This document shows positions 48,352-59,934 of a DNA stretch of 64,000 bases, piece after piece. Within the stretch, counting starts at the first letter, position 1, and each line of letters starts with the position of its first letter. The stretch lies in the NCBI GenBank assembly GCA_030549775.1, contig CM060174.1, forward strand, positions 4,381,391 to 4,445,390, given 5' to 3'. Position numbers and translations under genes: made by a program. The notes beneath the pieces were generated by a model. It was not told the DNA's origin. It saw nothing but the letters and a program-made list of their open reading frames with translations, and searched no databases. This stretch comes from Tamarix chinensis (lineage: Eukaryota; Streptophyta; Magnoliopsida; Caryophyllales; Tamaricaceae).

Positions 48352-48455
48352 TATTGTAATTATTATCATGGTTATGGTGGCTATTGTTATTATTATTATT
48401 ATTGTTCTTACTCTTAGTATTATTATTATTATTATCGTCGTCGTCGTCGTCGTCG

Positions 48456-48533
<78 letters not shown>

Positions 48534-49245
48534 TTACTATTTTATTACTCTAACTATTATTACCATTAGGTCCTAATGTTTATCCCGGAGAATTTCTAAT
48601 CGATGGTATTAATTAAGACTAAAGCCTTTTTGTGTTAGTATTATTATTACTATTATTATTAGTATCATTACTAATATTATTATTATTACTATTATCATAA
48701 TTATCATTTCTCCCTAATATCATTACTAATATTATTACTAGTATCATTACTAATATTATTATTGTTACTATTATCATTATTATTACTAATCCTTAATGTT
48801 ATTATTATTACATTATTAGTATCTCCACTACTATTATCATCATTATTGTTACTATTATTATTATTACTACTACTACAACTACTACTAATACTACTACTAC
48901 TACTACTATTATTATTATTATTACTATCATTATCACTATCATTACTATTACTATTATTATTATTATTATTAGTAGTAGTAGTAGTATTATTATGTCTATT
49001 ATTCTAACTATTATTATCATTGTTATTATCTCTATTATTATTATTTTTAGTATTCTTATTATTAATTGTATTGTTATTATTATTATTATCATTATTATTA
49101 TTACTACTACTAATACTACTACGATTTCAATTATTATTATCATCATTATTATCATTATAACCATTATTATTATTATTATTAGTCTTATTATTATTATTAT
49201 TAGTATTATTAATAATATTGTTATTAGTAATATTGAAACCCTTAC
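48126..49245. repeat. Trinucleotide microsatellite zone of LTR C
   Basis: About 1.1 kb of ATT, ATC, ACT and GTT triplets. A pure (CGT)n block at 48436-48457 passes directly into (ATC)n at 48458-48500 and then (ATT)n. Open frames in it are repeat artefacts. Confidence 0.9.
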
Positions 49246-50566
49246 TTTAATACTATGAATGTTACTAAGACTTACTTTGATTAGTGGTAATTCGTTTAAC
49301 TATCTTGAGAATAATAATAACCCTACCTTTTAATTATAAACTACTATTATTAATATTAGCCTTAGTATTAGGCCATGATAGGGGTAAGATAGGAAAATTA
49401 TGGTAATTTTGGTAGAGGGAGACTGACCCATAGTATTTTCCTCTTATAGGTAAATTGGGTCAAAACCCCCAGGAGGCGTAGGAGCTTGCTCCAAGCCCGG
49501 CGACGTTTTAGGTAAGGACGTAGCTAAGGCCGCCTATGTGTTACGTGTTTTACTTGCCTTGGATGCCTTGTACGATTTATATGTTGTGTTCTATACGTTA
49601 TTACCTTATCTGTTTTTATGTGTAGCGCAGCTTGGAACCGAGGTATGTTCTCGTGCTCTTGTTTGGTATGTGCTAATATGGATATGCTGCAAATATGATG
49701 TGATGTGATGTGACCCTTAGGACATGCATGCTAGGTTATTTGATGAGGTGTTGTGGAATGGGGGCATGAAAGAGAGAAATGAGAAATTAAGATAACCAAT
49801 GGGAAGTAAGTTGGCTAACGTAGGTAAGGATGACCTAGGTAATCTATGATCCATGAATGAAAGAGAAAAAGGGGAATTAAATAAAATGAAAGAGTGGGAG
49901 AAACTAAGGTTACATGGGATAACTAGGGTTTGCATGGAAATCTTAGGGTTTGGCATGGTAGAGATCAAGGGGTTTGCATGGGGAGGTTAAGGTCCGCATG
50001 GGGGCGAACCTTACGTATGGAAAGTTACTTTGGGACGTGGGGAAGGCAATGGAAGGTCTGTTTGGGAGTCTGGAGGCTCGAGGTGAAAAATAGTACGTAG
50101 GATAATATAAGGGTACCTAGGGACCGACTAGGGTTTGGGGAGGAAACCCTAATTTAAGAAGGTGGAAAAGAAAATGAAAATAATAAAAATAAACGAAGAG
50201 GAGCGAGGTATGAGGGGAGAGTTGAGTTTGTAGGTCATGACACGTAGGGCGTTAAAATAGTGTGGGTTGTGGGAGGTAGAGAAGGAAGGGTCATATAGGC
50301 CCAGATTAGGGTTTCTAGTGAAAACCCTAGGGTAAGGTGGTGAGTAGACCTTGGAGTATAAGGTGGTGGGCCTTGACCCACACACTTAGAAGTTGGGTTC
50401 CCGGTGTGAGAAAGCGGGTTATGGGAAGGATATCGAGACGAGTTAGGAGGTGCAGAAGTCTCAAGATATGAGATAGGCCCTCTTGGGAGGATAAGTGCGA
50501 ATATAGGTAGCCATACATGTCAAGGGTGAAATTCTTTCGAATAAGGAAGATGTTGAGCCGGACCCA

Positions 50567-50897
50567 GACCAATCCACCGGCGAATAATAGTGGCTAGGGC
50601 CGGGGTTCCCTATATGACCGGTCCACCGGTGAATAATAGTGGCAGAGTATGTTACCCTCGTGATTGTTCTACTGGTTATAATAGTGGGGGATTCCCTGCT
50701 TAACAAACCAATCATAATAATGATAAGACATGGGAAAGATATGAATAATTACAATGGAACACCTTGTGAGTCGGGCCCAGACTGGTCCACCGACAAATAA
50801 TAGTGGCAGGGTATATAAATCCTCGTGACCGGTCCACCGGCTAAAATAGTGGCAGGGCATGTACTCTCGTAACCGTTCCATCGGCTATAATAGTGGG
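50567..50897 (+). repeat. Hairpin repeat module in LTR C (six copies)
   Basis: Two triplets, as in D, with some decayed stems (ACCAATCCACCGG, ATTGTTCTACTGG) and the same spacers (GGCAGAGTATGTTACCCTC). Confidence 0.88.
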
Positions 50898-51089
50898 GTT
50901 CTCGCACTCACATGGATTGATAAAGACTATGATGTGAATCGACTATTTATTGGAGATCTAATGAATAAGTTATCTACTTCATAGCCGGTATTGTTTATCT
51001 GTGTTATGGCATGCTATCTACGTAATTATGCCATGTCTGCTATGTCATGTGTCTCTGTGTATGTTGGCCTTATTGCGTCTATTACCTTA

Positions 51090-51109
51090 CTCAGTACGTA
51101 GCGTACTGA
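51090..51109 (+). repeat. Perfect palindrome near the 3' end of LTR C
   Basis: TCAGTACGTAGCGTACTGA has 8-base arms and a 3-base loop. It is shared with B (33295-33316) and, with shorter arms, with D (39329-39350 and the equivalent site in the 3' LTR). Confidence 0.75.
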
Positions 51110-51929
51110 TCACCCGTTTCATGGGTGCTGCTCATTCCCACGAACAGAAGACCCCTCTGATTTTGTGCAGGTTGTTGATTCTATCTTCGATGCCTACGAC
51201 GCTTACGAGGCATCGGGCAGGACCGAGAGTTGAGTCCGGACCTAGCTTGGGGGTTAAGAGTGGCGTGGCTGGAGTCTATCGCCCACCTTATCTTCCTATG
51301 TCCTTATATTTAATTTATTTATAGTGTACGATGTTTCAGACATTTGGAACTTTGAAACTGTACTTTTGGATTGTAACTTTTGACTTCCGCGCTCTAATTC
51401 TGTCTAACTTGTGTTTTATTAATGACTGGTGTTTTATTAACGTCTCATATTTGAGGATTAATCTTGTTTAGCCTTAGCACTTAGTACCGGGACGGTGGGA
51501 GTGAACCGATTTGGTACTAAGTGTGGCGGTAATGCCCCCGGGTTTACAATTTTATCTTTTCGTTTCCGTTAAACTCTTTTAAATTAAATGAAGTTTTTCA
51601 GTAGTAAATTTGGGGGTGTTACAATAACATGGTACAAGGCATATAACACACACATAAGAGCCTTAGCTACATCCTTACCTAACACATTACTGGTCTTGTA
51701 GCACACTCCTACGCCTCCTTAGGGTTTTGACTAAGTTCACCTATAAGGGAGAAAAATTAAGGATTAATTTTCCTCTTGCCGAAATTACTATTATTTCCTA
51801 CTTTACTCTAATATTAGGGTTACTATTATTAAAAGAAACTTTACAAGTGAAAATAGGATTTTTTATTATGAAGTTAACCTACTAGGTTATTACTAATCAA
51901 AATAGGTTCATGATAAGTATTTATAGCCA

Positions 51930-52470
51930 TATCTATATTATTAAAACTATTAGCTTTATTACTTCTAATAATAGTAATAATACTAGTTGTAGCAAAAATA
52001 CTAATATTAATAATAATACTAATACTAAGATTCATAGTAATAGGAACCCTAGTATTATTAAGTTTAAGGCTAGTAATAGGGTTAGTAATAAAAATAATAA
52101 TATAATAATGGTAATATTAACAAAGATAATAATATTTCTAAGGATAATACTAATAATAATAATAATTGAAATAATGATATTTATATGGGTGAGGGTTCGA
52201 ATAGTTACAAAATAATAATAGTAATAATATACTAAGGCTAGCACTAATAATAATAATAATGATGATGATGACGATAATGATAATAATAATAAAATTAATA
52301 ATGGTGTTAATGAAAATGAAGATAATTATAATAATAGTTAAAATAGGGTTTCGACTCCTTAATAATAATGGGATAAATATCCTGAGGCTACAATGAATAA
52401 TAATAACAATAATAGTCATAATATAATAATAATAACAACAACAATAATAATAGTAATGAGGATAATAACC
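51930..52470. repeat. Trinucleotide microsatellite zone of LTR B
   Basis: AAT-type triplets in the same relative place as in A1 and C, but shorter (about 0.5 kb) and more decayed, with islands such as GTTAGGG between tracts. Confidence 0.85.
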
Positions 52471-53083
52471 CAATATAAGTAAAAAGGGATAAAGACATCA
52501 TAAGTGGGGTTTTGAGGGTTAGGGTACCACTACCACCTAGGGTTGGCGGGCACCGGCGACGGGAAAAAATGGAAGAAGGGTGGAAAGTGGGGTGTTTAGG
52601 GTAGGAGAGGGGGAATGAGAGGGGAATCTGAGGTGGTGGAGGATGCCTAGGTTGAGACGGCTAAAGTGGTGGTGGTGGTGCAACCAAAGGCGGCGGCACA
52701 GGCTGCGGAGGTGTGGTGGCCGAGAGTGGTGGAGATGGAGGAAGGGAGTAGGAGAGTAGGAGAGGGAGGTAGGGGAGGCTCTGCTGGTGATTTTAGAGGA
52801 TAGAGGGAGTGGTGGTTACGACGGGAGTGGTGGCGGATAGCGGCGCAAAGGGCAGCGGTGGCTGGATTAAGGTTAGTTGAATGGCCAACTTTACACAACC
52901 AAGGTGGTTTGTGTAGGGAGGATTGAGGGTGGCGAGGGGTGTAACTCGGTGGAGGCCCTGGAGGGTGGTGCAAGGAGTAATTTGGGTGGTGATGCTCAAC
53001 GGCGGCAACGCAACGGGTGGCTAAACAAGCGGCGGCGCACAAGAGGGTTGAGAAAAAAGGGGTGAAAAAGGGTGGTTGAAGGG

Positions 53084-53091
53084 TAATTATA
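53084..53091 (-). promoter_or_regulatory. Decayed TATA box of LTR B
   Basis: The minus strand reads CCTATAATTACCC where A1 and C have CCTATAAATAGCC. Position relative to the LTR start (about 850 bp) agrees. Confidence 0.5.
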
Positions 53092-53940
53092 GGCCATGGA
53101 TGAAGGGGAATAATAGAGGGGGAAGAGGGAAGGTCGGAGACACAGGTGCAGGTCGCGGACCGATGGCGCACGGCTGGTGTTGGCCTGCAACTTTTTTTGG
53201 GTCTGACAGCTTGGGAAGGAGAAAAGGAAGGGGGAGAGAGGCATGTGTGAGGAGAGAGAGAAGGCATGATTGGATGGAGGAGAGAGAGGGAATGACGGGG
53301 AATAGGGTAGGGGTGGCAGACTGGCATGTGGCGGTGCAAAGGCCACGTGCCTGCACCGGGAAATGGAGGGGTCGAGTGTCGAGGAGAGAATAAGAAAGGA
53401 AGAAGAAGGGGCAGTTGGTCGGTCCAAGAAGAAAAGAAAGAAAAAGAAAAGAGGTCGGACTGGGCTAGTCAGCTGGCGAAGGAGGAAAGGAGGGGGCAGT
53501 AGGGGGCCTGGACCGCGTGGGAGAAAGGAAGAGTCTAGGTCGCGAGGTGGGCTGGCGCAGATCGGGAAAAAAGGAAGAAATAAAAGGGAAAGGAGAGAAA
53601 GAAAATAAAGAAAAGGAAAAGAAGGGGAAAAAGAAAAAAAGATGGGTTGGGTATTTAAAATATTTTGGCATTTTGGGATATCTAAAAATAATAATATTTT
53701 AATAAAATAATAATTAAATTCCCTTTTTAGGTTAATTTAGGATTTTTGAAAGATTTTTCCTAAATTCTATTTTAATTAGCAAAACGCCCTAATTTTTTCC
53801 AATTAAATTATTTATTAATTTCCTCTTAATTTTTCCTTGGCTAATTCCTCTTAATTTAATAAAATAATTTATTTCATTAAATTTCCTTATAAATCCTTAA
53901 TTTGCCATAATTCTCTAAATTAGGGTTTTGGGGTATATCA

Positions 53941-54150
53941 CTCCTTCCCTCGGTCAATTGGCATCAACCCTTATTATAGTCACCTCACCTCATTGTCAAC
54001 ATTGTCCCATCATCATCGTCAGATCATTAGTTCATCATCGTCATTAGATCTTGTCACCAAGATCTCGATGCTTACTTCCATTTTCTTGTCATTTAGCTTA
54101 TTATTGCTTTAGCTTGCATACTTGAGTCTCCCTCTCCTTCCACCAAGGTT
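53941..54150. repeat. Tandem array of about 187-bp units, right part
   Basis: Continues the unit broken at 32777 with CTCGGTCAATTGGCATCA, CATCATCGTC and ATTAGATCTTGTCACCAAG. The next unit start, CATTTAGCTTATTATTGCTT, is at about 54090. Homology fades after about 54150. Confidence 0.65.
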
Positions 54151-54684
54151 TTTCCTGTGATTTTGATTATTCAAAATTTTGACTTTTGTTTATATCCTTT
54201 TCCAAATATTTATTCAAATCCTGATCTAGCTAGGCTTCTATCATGAGGGTATCCATAGAGTGATAGAACTCTTTAATTTCTTATAGGAGAGGTAATTGGT
54301 GATGGGAGAAAAAGAGTGGTCAAGATGGATGAAATTTTCTAAGATAGGGATATTGTGAAACTGCATGAAGTATGTGAAGCGCTTATTCGAGGCATGAATT
54401 TTTTGCATGAGAAAATTTTAATATATAGAAAATAAAGAGAAAGAAAGAATAGAGGTGGTTGTAATTGATAAAGAGTCAAATATTAAGAAATGAAAATTTG
54501 AGATTGAGGGACATATATAACTAAGTAAATTGAAATTACCATAATTTTCTGCAATTATAAACATATATTATCTAACCAATTTAAATATATATTATAATTT
54601 ATAGTAAGAATGTAAAGTAATAAACATGGAAACAAAAATTTTCTACTCTACAAACAATCAAGGATATTTAAAAGGAATACTTAC
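54151..54684. other. Intergenic AT-rich DNA, no feature recognised
   Basis: No coding signal or repeat boundary is seen. Confidence 0.4.
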
Positions 54685-54860
54685 CTAAATGTATATGATC
54701 AAGGGATCAGCCTTTAGCCGAACGATCATATGTGTGCATTTCATATTGTTAATCCTAGGTTCGATTTCCAACCCAGGCGCCTAGGCTTCACCTCCTCTCA
54801 TTTAGAGGCCTTCCCCTTTCCCTAGGTGTACCAAATTGTGCTAAAAAATGTGCATCATCA
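54685..54860 (+). mobile_element. Candidate tRNA-derived SINE
   Basis: A B-box-like GGTTCGATTTCC lies at 54758-54769, about 40 bases after an A-box-like TAGCCGAACGA (54716-54726). The following pyrimidine-rich body ends near TGTGCTAAAAAATG. Imperfect flanks AAATGTATATGATCAA and AAATGTGCATCATCAT could be a target duplication. The tRNA of origin was not identified. Confidence 0.4.
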
Positions 54861-55388
54861 TAAATTAAAATACTATTTACATAAATGTTCTCAATTTTGC
54901 TTGATAACTATCAAGCTTAATTTTTAAACTAAATTATTAAGCAAAATATTTACTTGAATGGACATGATTTTCCTCGATAATAATTATTCATTCTACCATT
55001 TACCATAATAAATAGTTTCATAAAAAAGGAACTTTTCACACAAAAAAATATCTACTATCAAATTAGTGTATAATTTAGAGGGGATGGGGGAAGAGGTATT
55101 GAGGTGATTGATGGCCCAATAAATATATTATATATACTAAATTAAGGTTAAATTCTAAAAAAGGGTAAATAGTTTTTAGAAAAGATAAGTTACCAAAAAA
55201 TTATAATTTGTATCATTATCATATATTTCCTCTTTACATAATAAAAGAGAGATTATGAATTTCGCATATATTAAGAGGTGTTAAAATATATTAGAAAAAA
55301 ATTCATATGTTTTTTTCTAATATATCCTTATACTTTTAGATATTTTTTGTAATAAGTTTTATATCGTGAGAGAGAAATAATAATTCTA
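54861..55388. other. Intergenic AT-rich DNA, no feature recognised
   Basis: Mostly A/T-rich sequence without recognisable coding or repeat ends. Confidence 0.4.
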
Positions 55389-56392
55389 CTATATGATCAG
55401 TCACATAGTGTGCACTGTGTGGCCGGTATCCATAGTATTATATTAGCTTAATTTGATTAATCCATTTTACACTTTTTAAATTATCTTATCCTCAATTTAG
55501 GTTATTAAAAAATTATATCATAATATCCGTGATATTTTTCACTATAAATAGACACCCATGTTCTTATGTTTTTGACGTAAAAAAAAAGGTGTTATTCACC
55601 ATTATTGTATTATGTTTCAACATATTGATATACTTTCAACTAAAAATTAATTACGATAGAATATATGTATAACAACGATGAAATTTTAGTACAAAATTTG
55701 TTCAACATCTTTAACGATGAGAGATACTGCTCATGGTGGTAAGTTATGAATACGTTATTGGTGAAATACAGGAGTAATAATATGGTACAATATAAGAACA
55801 ATAGTTGTGAAATACAAATAAAATAATTGTAAACATTAGTAGAAATAAAATAAAATGCTAGCGTAAAAATGATAAAAAATATATATAATAATGATAAAAT
55901 ATAAGTTTAATTGTAGTGAAATATAATACTAGTAATAATAAAATATAACATAATAATAGTGAAATAGAAGCATACATAAACATCAATATAAAAATGGTAA
56001 AACATCAACAAATAGTAAAACATGAGTATGATAATAGTAAAATATAAGCAATTACAATAATAATAAAAAGTATTAAAAAGATAAAACATCAACACAAAAA
56101 TAATAGAACGAAAGTATTAACGTAATACAATAATAATAGCGAAACACATACATATTAAATATCAAATTAATAATGATAAAATTTTAGTATAAAAATAGTG
56201 ATATGGAAGTATATTTTTATATTTAAAATATATCAATGCGAGTAATTATTTATAAAAAAGTATATCACAAATCTTATAATTTTAATCTTAGTTTTCTGGT
56301 CATCCGAATTGAATATATACTAGTTTGAAAAATATAAAACAAAAAAAAATGACGAGCTAGCATGACACACATGGTGTCTGGTCATAGGATAG
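55389..56392. mobile_element. Possible decayed DNA transposon with internal short repeats
   Basis: Left CTATATGATCAGTCACATAG and the complement of the right end, CTATCCTATGACCAGACACC, form an imperfect inverted repeat. The interior is dominated by variants of AATAATAGTGAAATATAAG and AAAATGGTAAAACATCAAC. No target duplication or transposase is seen. Confidence 0.35.
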
Positions 56393-57916
56393 AAATTGCC
56401 AAACAAAGGGGTAAAATTGAAAATATATTATTTAATTATACAAGAATGGCAACGAAGAAAGCCCGGTTCCTCATTGCTTATGTTTGTCCTTTCCTCCGTC
56501 CGAGAGGATTTCGAGCTAGGACAAGAACGTTGAGATGACTGTTACTGTCATCCCCAATGCAAGTTTCTCTGAGAAGACGATAATCGTTGAAACCAATGCA
56601 ACTTTTGTGATGGATTTTGAAAGATGCCTCGCTTTTCATGAGAAAAAACAAACCAAGAGCGTGGAGACCGGAGAGGAGCGAAGAAAGGAGCCCGTATCGA
56701 ATTTTTGAATTTCTGAAGCCCGTTGAAAAGCATCGTCTTCGCATTTGATAATAATATTAATTAATAATCCGCCTGTTTTATAATATAAGTTACTTTTAAT
56801 TTAAATATATTAATTAAAAAAATAAATTTCAGAAAATTAAATGCATTAAACAATTAATATAGCCTCATATAAATATATTTTTTGACAATTTATTCATTAA
56901 TTGATAAAAAAAGAATAGAAGGTATGGTTGAGAACATATAATATTTAATTTATATGAATTTTCATAATATAACTTATATTTTAAAATAAGTTTTTTAAAT
57001 AAAAAAAGTAACCTATATTATGAAATGGAAGGAGTATCAATTTATTTGTTCAACTTGTTACATATGGTTATTATTTAGATGTATTTATAGCCGAATATTC
57101 ATATCTAAGAAATTTGGATATTCATTTTGCATCTTTTATATTAGCTATCAAAATTCTTGGTCTTCCAAAATTAAGAATCGGATATGAGTCATATAAAATA
57201 TATTCAATATTTGTGTGAAAATATTATTTTAATAATATTATAACATTTATAATAAATTTTTAAAAATAAAAATTATATATCATTTAACATTTAACATTCT
57301 GCATTCGTATGAATGCCTTTTTTTGTATAAAAAATATTATTAATATTTAAATTAGAAAAATAAATAAAAAATTAAAATTAACAATACAAAAATACGATAT
57401 TATGATATATTATTAAAATAATTTTTTTAAAATTAGATATTTTTTACATCGAATGTCTTAAATGTTAGATTCTATTTTTTTTTTGTATAAGCTTTCTGAT
57501 ATATATATATAATGAACACACACAAATAAATATATATAATTAATCGCCTCCTATGTAAGCCTAGCTACAATTCAACCAAAATTTTTTTCAATCACATTAT
57601 ATACGTTCTTTTAGCCTATCTAATTAACCAAGGTTCTTGATATATCAGATATCTCATATTTTGGATATTTGTATTTCCAACTTTCATAAACCAAACCTAA
57701 GGCATTATTATTATTATTATATATATGGACTTGACGATTTCATTCTTGATTTTTTTTGTTGTTTTTTTATTTTAAAAAAAGATTACATCAATAATTAAAA
57801 ATTGAGTCTTGGTTACTACATTTGGGGCCAAACGCTAACACTAATATCACCAAGGCAATAATTAGCTTATTGTTGAAATGTTTACCTAAAGTTTGAACAA
57901 ATAAATATGAAATGAA
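56393..57916. other. Intergenic AT-rich DNA
   Basis: A slightly GC-richer island at 56455-56745 has short frames on both strands (88 codons minus, 57 codons plus) with no recognised product. The rest is AT-rich. Confidence 0.35.
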
Positions 57917-58810
57917 TAGGGGTGTTCAAAGGATTGAATTAGTCATCATTTATAAAATTTAATCTATAAAAATAGGTTTATGGGTTATATGAGTTGGATT
58001 AGTATTTTACAAAAATTCACATGCACTAGATTACAAACTATGATGGGTTAGTATAAATTAGCCTACGAGTTGTCATGGGTTAGTGAATATTACCATTATT
58101 ATATCAAACTTATTACACTACAATCCCATTTTAAATGGATTTCGGATAAACTACCTTAAAACCTCTTTAAATCCAGCCAACTCTATCCAACCTCATCAGA
58201 CCCTAAAGTGAGGTCCTACTTTGGCTAGGTCCAACCCAACTCCAACCCGTATTGATATGCTCTATTTGGGTTCATCCCACTAAGACCTAATATCGCTTAT
58301 GCCCACAGTGGCTCAACCTAACTTCATTCGATTTCCAAAGTATCTGAACGTGAGTTAGCTTGGTTAAATATTGACCCGACCTATTAAGTTAACCCGATTG
58401 ACCTGAACTCGACCTAACCCAACAAATTAATCCAATAAGATTTGGATCTATAACAACTAAAATTTGATGGGACCAATAAAATAATTCAAAATAATCTGAA
58501 CTCGAAATAATATAGTATGAATTGACCTACACCTGATATTGCAAAGAAAAAATCATATGTAAATAACCTAATCCAAATCACCCGACATGATTGCTATCTG
58601 TAGATAGAGGTGCTGATAAATTTGCTTATTTATTAAACTACAATAATCCATGATCAACCCGTTTAATATGTGGATTACGATGAATTGGATTAAAAATTAT
58701 TAATTATTTACACCAACCCCATCATATATTAGATTATGAATTACATGAATTATATAAGTAAAGATATTATAAATTAAATTAAACTATGACAATCTATTTA
58801 AAACACCCTA
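57917..58810. mobile_element. Decayed hAT-like MITE sequence, possibly two elements
   Basis: Left end TAGGGGTGTTCAAAGGATTG and complement of the right end TAGGGTGTTTTAAATAGATTG resemble hAT termini. A second possible left end, TAGAGGTGCTGATAAATTTG, is at 58605. The 8-bp flanks do not match, so the boundaries are provisional. The interior is rich in GGGTTAGT and GGATTA words. Confidence 0.4.
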
Positions 58811-59934
58811 TTCGAACCCAAGGTTGTACACGTCTCCCTGAAAAGCTCAAAGGAATGAAACAATCTTTTCAAATCTCCCCAATATTTCGGTTTTCGTGAC
58901 TTGTAAAACGATTTTACGACATATTGTTTTACAAATTACATCCAATCCAGAGTCCAAATTGTAACGGCTATTATAAGACCAACATCAGATCACCTCCATA
59001 ATAATTAGCATAAAAACATGTGAAGAAATAATAAAAAGGAGGCGTGTGACAACTGACAAGTGACAACATAAGAAGAACGGTTTGGACCGTATTATCATCG
59101 CCCTCGCTTGGAGCTCAATATATAATATATTACTCCAGTACTTCAACTGGAGTCCTAATCGTCTCAATCCGTTCAAATAAACTAATATTGTTGGTGCCTT
59201 GACTATTGCCAGCATAGCCGTTCCTCGCTTCGTTGTATTTAATAATTAATTTAACACTTGTGTTGTGTCAAGCATCAATATAGTTAAGTCCATTGGATTT
59301 GGAGGTTCCTTTATACGCATAATCTACTGGAGAGACAATCAATTATCATTCTTCTGTATATAATTATTCACACTAATTCGTTGCTTTGGTTTAGTTTTAG
59401 GATTTGATACAGGACTGAAGATTATCATGTCAGGAATAGGAAACAAGAAAACATTCAAGTCTTGAATATTTTGATCCCTGAACCATCTTGTTGGTAGTTT
59501 TTTAATATAAAAAATATACATTAAACATAGTTTGAAGTGAGCAATTAACCAGTCAACATTGTATCGCAGGCCTGGTTTTAGCCTTTTAGGAAAGGATATA
59601 TACCACTTTTGAGATGTGGTAAAAGCTCCGAGAAAAGAAAATTATAGAGGAAGAATAAAGAATAGATAGGGAGAAGGGAGAGAGACTTTAGAGAGGGATA
59701 AATTGCTCAAACTTTTTCTCCTCTAATTTCCTCATTCATTCATTGGGTTTAAATACAAGCTAATGGAATATTCTATATAAACCGTCAACTAAATTGTAAT
59801 TATATACTCACAAAGTACTAAATATTATCTAATGACAGAATAGTAATTAGCTAAAAATGTTGATAGACAATAATATGTAAATATAGTAGTAATGAATTGA
59901 GCTAATCGGTGCTGACCCGTATCAATAACATGCC
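58811..59934. other. Intergenic DNA, no feature recognised
   Basis: Short unsupported frames only. A purine-rich GAGAGA stretch occurs at 59620-59700. Confidence 0.4.

Larger units (their letters stand above)
46780..51623 (+). mobile_element. Solo LTR C (4844 bp, plus strand) of the giant-LTR family
   Basis: Begins TATAATCCCCCCG and ends TTTGGGGGTGTTACA, flanked by an exact ATAAC duplication (46775-46779 and 51624-51628). It contains, in order, an AT-rich start, a pyrimidine-rich domain (47100-48080), a TATA box (47630), a microsatellite zone (48126-49245), the CTAGGAGG/GTAAGGACG junction (49470-49520), the TAGCGCAGCTTGGA block (49622-49635), a hairpin module and a palindrome. There is no second LTR or internal region, so it is a product of LTR-LTR recombination. 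The expected TG start is TA, as in A2. Confidence 0.88.
51624..53940 (-). mobile_element. Solo LTR B, part 3 of 3 (5' end of the LTR)
   Basis: Resumes after C with the ATAAC duplication. It follows A1 1450-4437 in order: TTAGCTACATCCTTACCTAA, CTCCTACGCCTCCTTAGGG, the microsatellite zone (51930-52470), the G-rich domain (52490-53660), the AT-rich start, and the end TTTTGGGGTATATCA at 53940. The array interrupted at 32777 continues at 53941. Confidence 0.8.

Noticed and set aside
52647..53339. 230-codon minus-strand frame rich in Pro, Ser, Thr and His
   Set aside because: It lies in the G-rich LTR domain, starts upstream of the putative TATA box, has overlapping rivals in other frames, shows no motif and is not conserved as a frame in A1 or C.
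32773..53945. Target-site duplication of solo LTR B
   Set aside because: Flanks CTTTC and CTCCT agree at only three of five bases, so the insertion is inferred from array continuity instead.
56478..56744. 88-codon minus-strand frame and a 57-codon plus-strand frame in a GC-richer island
   Set aside because: No motif, no conserved neighbour, and both strands are open; could be a gene fragment but cannot be supported.
57909..58818. 8-bp duplication for the hAT-like sequence at 57917-58810
   Set aside because: GAAATGAA and TTCGAACC do not match; the boundaries may belong to different elements.
58985..59215. 76-codon minus-strand frame
   Set aside because: No recognisable product and no supporting context.
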